A stretch of DNA of 8,306 nt from JAGLTN01 sp023135255 (GTDB lineage Bacteria > Planctomycetota > Phycisphaerae > Sedimentisphaerales > Anaerobacaceae), in the NCBI GenBank assembly GCA_030639495.1, contig DAOWCP010000094.1, positions 1 through 8,306 of the forward strand, in the 5' to 3' direction. Below, in pieces: positions 6,348-8,306 of this stretch. Position 1 is the stretch's first letter; every line of letters starts with the position of its first letter. A program made the translations under genes and the position numbers. A model generated the notes under the pieces. The model searched no databases. It was not told where the DNA came from and worked only from the letters and a program-made list of their open reading frames with translations.

Positions 6348-8306
6348 TTAGTCAGTAACAATTTCGATATTATTCCAGTAGGCTGTGAAATTAATTGAGT
6401 TTCTCCAGCACGCCGGTTGGTTCACCAGCTCAAGCGTTATTTCCCTGCCTGCATATTGCGAAAGGTCAACATCTATATCACAAAATCCATCCGGCGCAGA
6501 ATCTTTGTTTATGTTTTTGCTGAATATTTGTGTTCCATTACATTGTACAAGCAATTGCCAGTATCCATCCATTTCCCTGGAGACGTTTAATCTTAAAGTT
6601 GTTTTACCCTTTGGTGCGACAAAAGTCTTTTTAATAATACAGCCGGTATTGAAGTCCATTGGCAACGTTACCAGCACATTCTTTTTACCTTTGATTTCTT
6701 TTTTGATGCCTATGTCAACTTTTTTGTTTGTCGCCCTGATAACATTGCCGCAATATCTCACTTTAAATCCTGGCGCAAATTCATCGATATCAAATTCGAT
6801 ACCCTTGTTTATTTTTGCGAACTCTTCCTCGGTAAATTTCGTACCTGCTATAGGCCTTGGCTCCCAGCACTGAACAAATTCACTTGTAACAGGTTTTTTA
6901 TTCGGAATGAGAAAATACTCTTTGCCGAGCACATCTTTCTTAATCATTCCACCTTCTTTTATAACAGCGGTTTTTGCAAGTTTTGTGCAAAGCTCTGCCA
7001 ATTCGTCGAAGCTGTATTCTGAAAAAATGAATCTTTCTTTTGGGCTCATTACTTTGAATTTATCGTCCAGCTTGTCATATCCTTTAACAACCCCGAGCAC
7101 ACCGGCAGCATTTGAAGGATTACAATCGCTGTCTTGGCCGCAATATACACTCGTCTTAATCGTCTTATCAATGTCACCTTTTCCGAACATCAAACCTATA
7201 ACGATATATGCACCGTTGATCTTAGCATCAATATTAAACTGGTCATTCTGGTTTTGCCATGCCCACCTGTTGCAGCTGAATTTTCGATAGTCTGGGTTGT
7301 TCTGATATTTATCGTTTACTTTTTTCCAGACAGATTTATAATTTCGGCTGCTCCTGCACCATTTCATCGTATCATAAATACACTCATAATACTGGCTCCC
7401 GGGCGGTATACATTCCAACCCGGCGTATATTATCTTTTCGATGTCGTCTTCAAAAAACGCGGCAGCATACATCCCGCCGACGAATTGTCCGCCGTAAAGA
7501 CCATCGCCGTAGTTCACCAACCTGCCGAATCTTTCGCCAAGCTCGATAGCTTTATTCGCCATCCCAGGCGATATCAAACCTGAAAAGTCAGCCTCTATCT
7601 GGTAGTCGATATCATCTGCGCATTTATTATAAAACGGATGTGAGCAATCAGGCGGGGCAATTCCTTTTCTGATAGCACTTCTGCCGGCGTTGTTTGCGTG
7701 ACATAATGAGTAAGTCGTATTAGCAAAATCAATCGCCGCCTGTCTTGCACTTACATCATATCCGTATTTATCCATACTTTTTAACCAGCATACTTCAACG
7801 TAAAGATCATCATCATGGAAACCTCGATTAATATGCTCAGGCTTCCAGAGAGGCATCTTATCTTCAGGCATCATCACACCTTTGTATTGAAACTCAACCG
7901 GCATCCCCCATGCTACCCCAGCCATCTGTCCAAGCCAGCCGCCTTTCATTTTATTGATATAATCTTCAACATAAATTTTTCTATGGGTTCGCTGGAAAGG
8001 TCCGATGTCTGTCTTACCTGCACAGTCTAACCTGTTGCCCCAAAAATCTCTACCACCGTTAACCATTATCGGTATCCCACCGCCGATGCAGGGCGAATTA
8101 TCGCTCAATTTAAATCCATCTATAGAACCAAAACCAATTCCGTATTTCAAAGGCCCAGCCAGCTTTGGGTCAACCGTAATATTATTTTCACCAGTTGGTG
8201 GATTGATATGGTTGCCGTAAAAGACATTGTTTTTGAAAATATTCTCAGCCGCATCGGTCATCTTATATCTGGCTTTGCCCTCAACGTAGAAAATATTATT
8301 AAAGAA
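6348..8306 (-). CDS. Beta-helix / ADP-ribosylglycohydrolase-like / beta-sandwich multidomain protein, 5' end missing
   Basis: The frame stays open to the window edge, 15 codons beyond the Met at 8261, so the N-terminus lies outside. Numbering from that Met, residues up to about 90 are the end of a right-handed parallel beta-helix: NNIFY and KNNVFYGN rungs, then the usual closing pattern with SPCIGGG, DFWGNR and DIGPF. About 98-400 is an ADP-ribosylglycohydrolase (DraG/ARH) fold domain: GGWLGQMAGVAWG (107-119), the metal-site stretch HDDDLYVE (149-156) and GQDSDCNPSNAAGVLG (375-390). About 495-637 looks like a beta-sandwich, carbohydrate-binding-style domain (LSQYAGREITLELV). Classic ARH enzymes bind Mg through TDD and DxDT; here these read DDD and DSDC. 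There are 19 Cys in 637 residues. The beta-helix suggests export and a glycan-related role, but the substrate is unknown and true ADP-ribose removal is unproven. Confidence 0.82.
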   Translation of the reverse strand, partial: FFNNIFYVEGKARYKMTDAAENIFKNNVFYGNHINPPTGENNITVDPKLAGPLKYGIGFGSIDGFKLSDNSPCIGGGIPIMVNGGRDFWGNRLDCAGKTDIGPFQRTHRKIYVEDYINKMKGGWLGQMAGVAWGMPVEFQYKGVMMPEDKMPLWKPEHINRGFHDDDLYVEVCWLKSMDKYGYDVSARQAAIDFANTTYSLCHANNAGRSAIRKGIAPPDCSHPFYNKCADDIDYQIEADFSGLISPGMANKAIELGERFGRLVNYGDGLYGGQFVGGMYAAAFFEDDIEKIIYAGLECIPPGSQYYECIYDTMKWCRSSRNYKSVWKKVNDKYQNNPDYRKFSCNRWAWQNQNDQFNIDAKINGAYIVIGLMFGKGDIDKTIKTSVYCGQDSDCNPSNAAGVLGVVKGYDKLDDKFKVMSPKERFIFSEYSFDELAELCTKLAKTAVIKEGGMIKKDVLGKEYFLIPNKKPVTSEFVQCWEPRPIAGTKFTEEEFAKINKGIEFDIDEFAPGFKVRYCGNVIRATNKKVDIGIKKEIKGKKNVLVTLPMDFNTGCIIKKTFVAPKGKTTLRLNVSREMDGYWQLLVQCNGTQIFSKNINKDSAPDGFCDIDVDLSQYAGREITLELVNQPACWRNSINFTAYWNNIEIVTD

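Noticed and set aside
6385..7583. Several plus-strand open frames of 127-162 codons opposite the beta-helix/ARH gene
   Set aside because: They lie antisense to a gene with clear domain motifs, lack recognisable motifs themselves, and are typical frame shadows.
8259..8261. Met codon at 8261 as the true start of the right-hand gene
   Set aside because: The 15 codons upstream to the window edge are in frame, stop-free and read as beta-helix rungs (NNIFYVEGKARYK), so the gene continues outside the window.

Overview
The window looks like a piece of a Gram-negative, moderately A+T-rich bacterial chromosome. An outer-membrane beta-barrel with a C-terminal Phe indicates a diderm. A beta-helix fused to an ADP-ribosylglycohydrolase-like domain, and an alginate-export-type porin, would fit the PVC group (for example anaerobic, polysaccharide-degrading Phycisphaerae/Sedimentisphaerales). 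That taxonomic guess is inference from gene style; no rRNA or other direct marker is present.

Left part (about 1-4160, plus strand): four tightly packed genes that probably form one transcription unit. They are the 3' part of a SurA/PrsA-like parvulin chaperone (cut by the window start), acpS (holo-ACP synthase), mnmG (tRNA U34 modification) and an uncharacterised radical SAM protein with a SPASM-like, Cys-rich C-terminus. acpS and mnmG overlap by 8 bases, and the radical SAM gene begins 18 bases after mnmG. The first three are housekeeping functions (envelope protein folding, fatty-acid carrier activation, tRNA wobble modification). The radical SAM gene is the unknown.

Middle (4160-4300): a short convergent intergenic region with two hairpins. 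One is placed to stop the plus-strand unit; the other, with a T-tract on the minus strand, is placed to stop the porin gene.

Right part (4301-8306, minus strand): a complete alginate-export-like outer-membrane porin, a 556-base non-coding or decayed stretch, and a large 5'-truncated gene. That gene encodes the end of a right-handed beta-helix, then an ADP-ribosylglycohydrolase-fold domain, then a C-terminal beta-sandwich-like region. Porin and beta-helix protein suggest extracellular glycan handling, but the 556-base gap means they need not be co-transcribed. The gap holds a possible 22-codon small ORF with a good Shine-Dalgarno, several inverted repeats, and a short translated stretch resembling the N-terminus of IS5-type transposases. 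It may be a scar of past insertion.

No rRNA, tRNA, CRISPR array or intact mobile element was seen. The most unusual item is the beta-helix/ADP-ribosylglycohydrolase fusion with altered metal-site residues, followed by the orphan radical SAM/SPASM-like protein.
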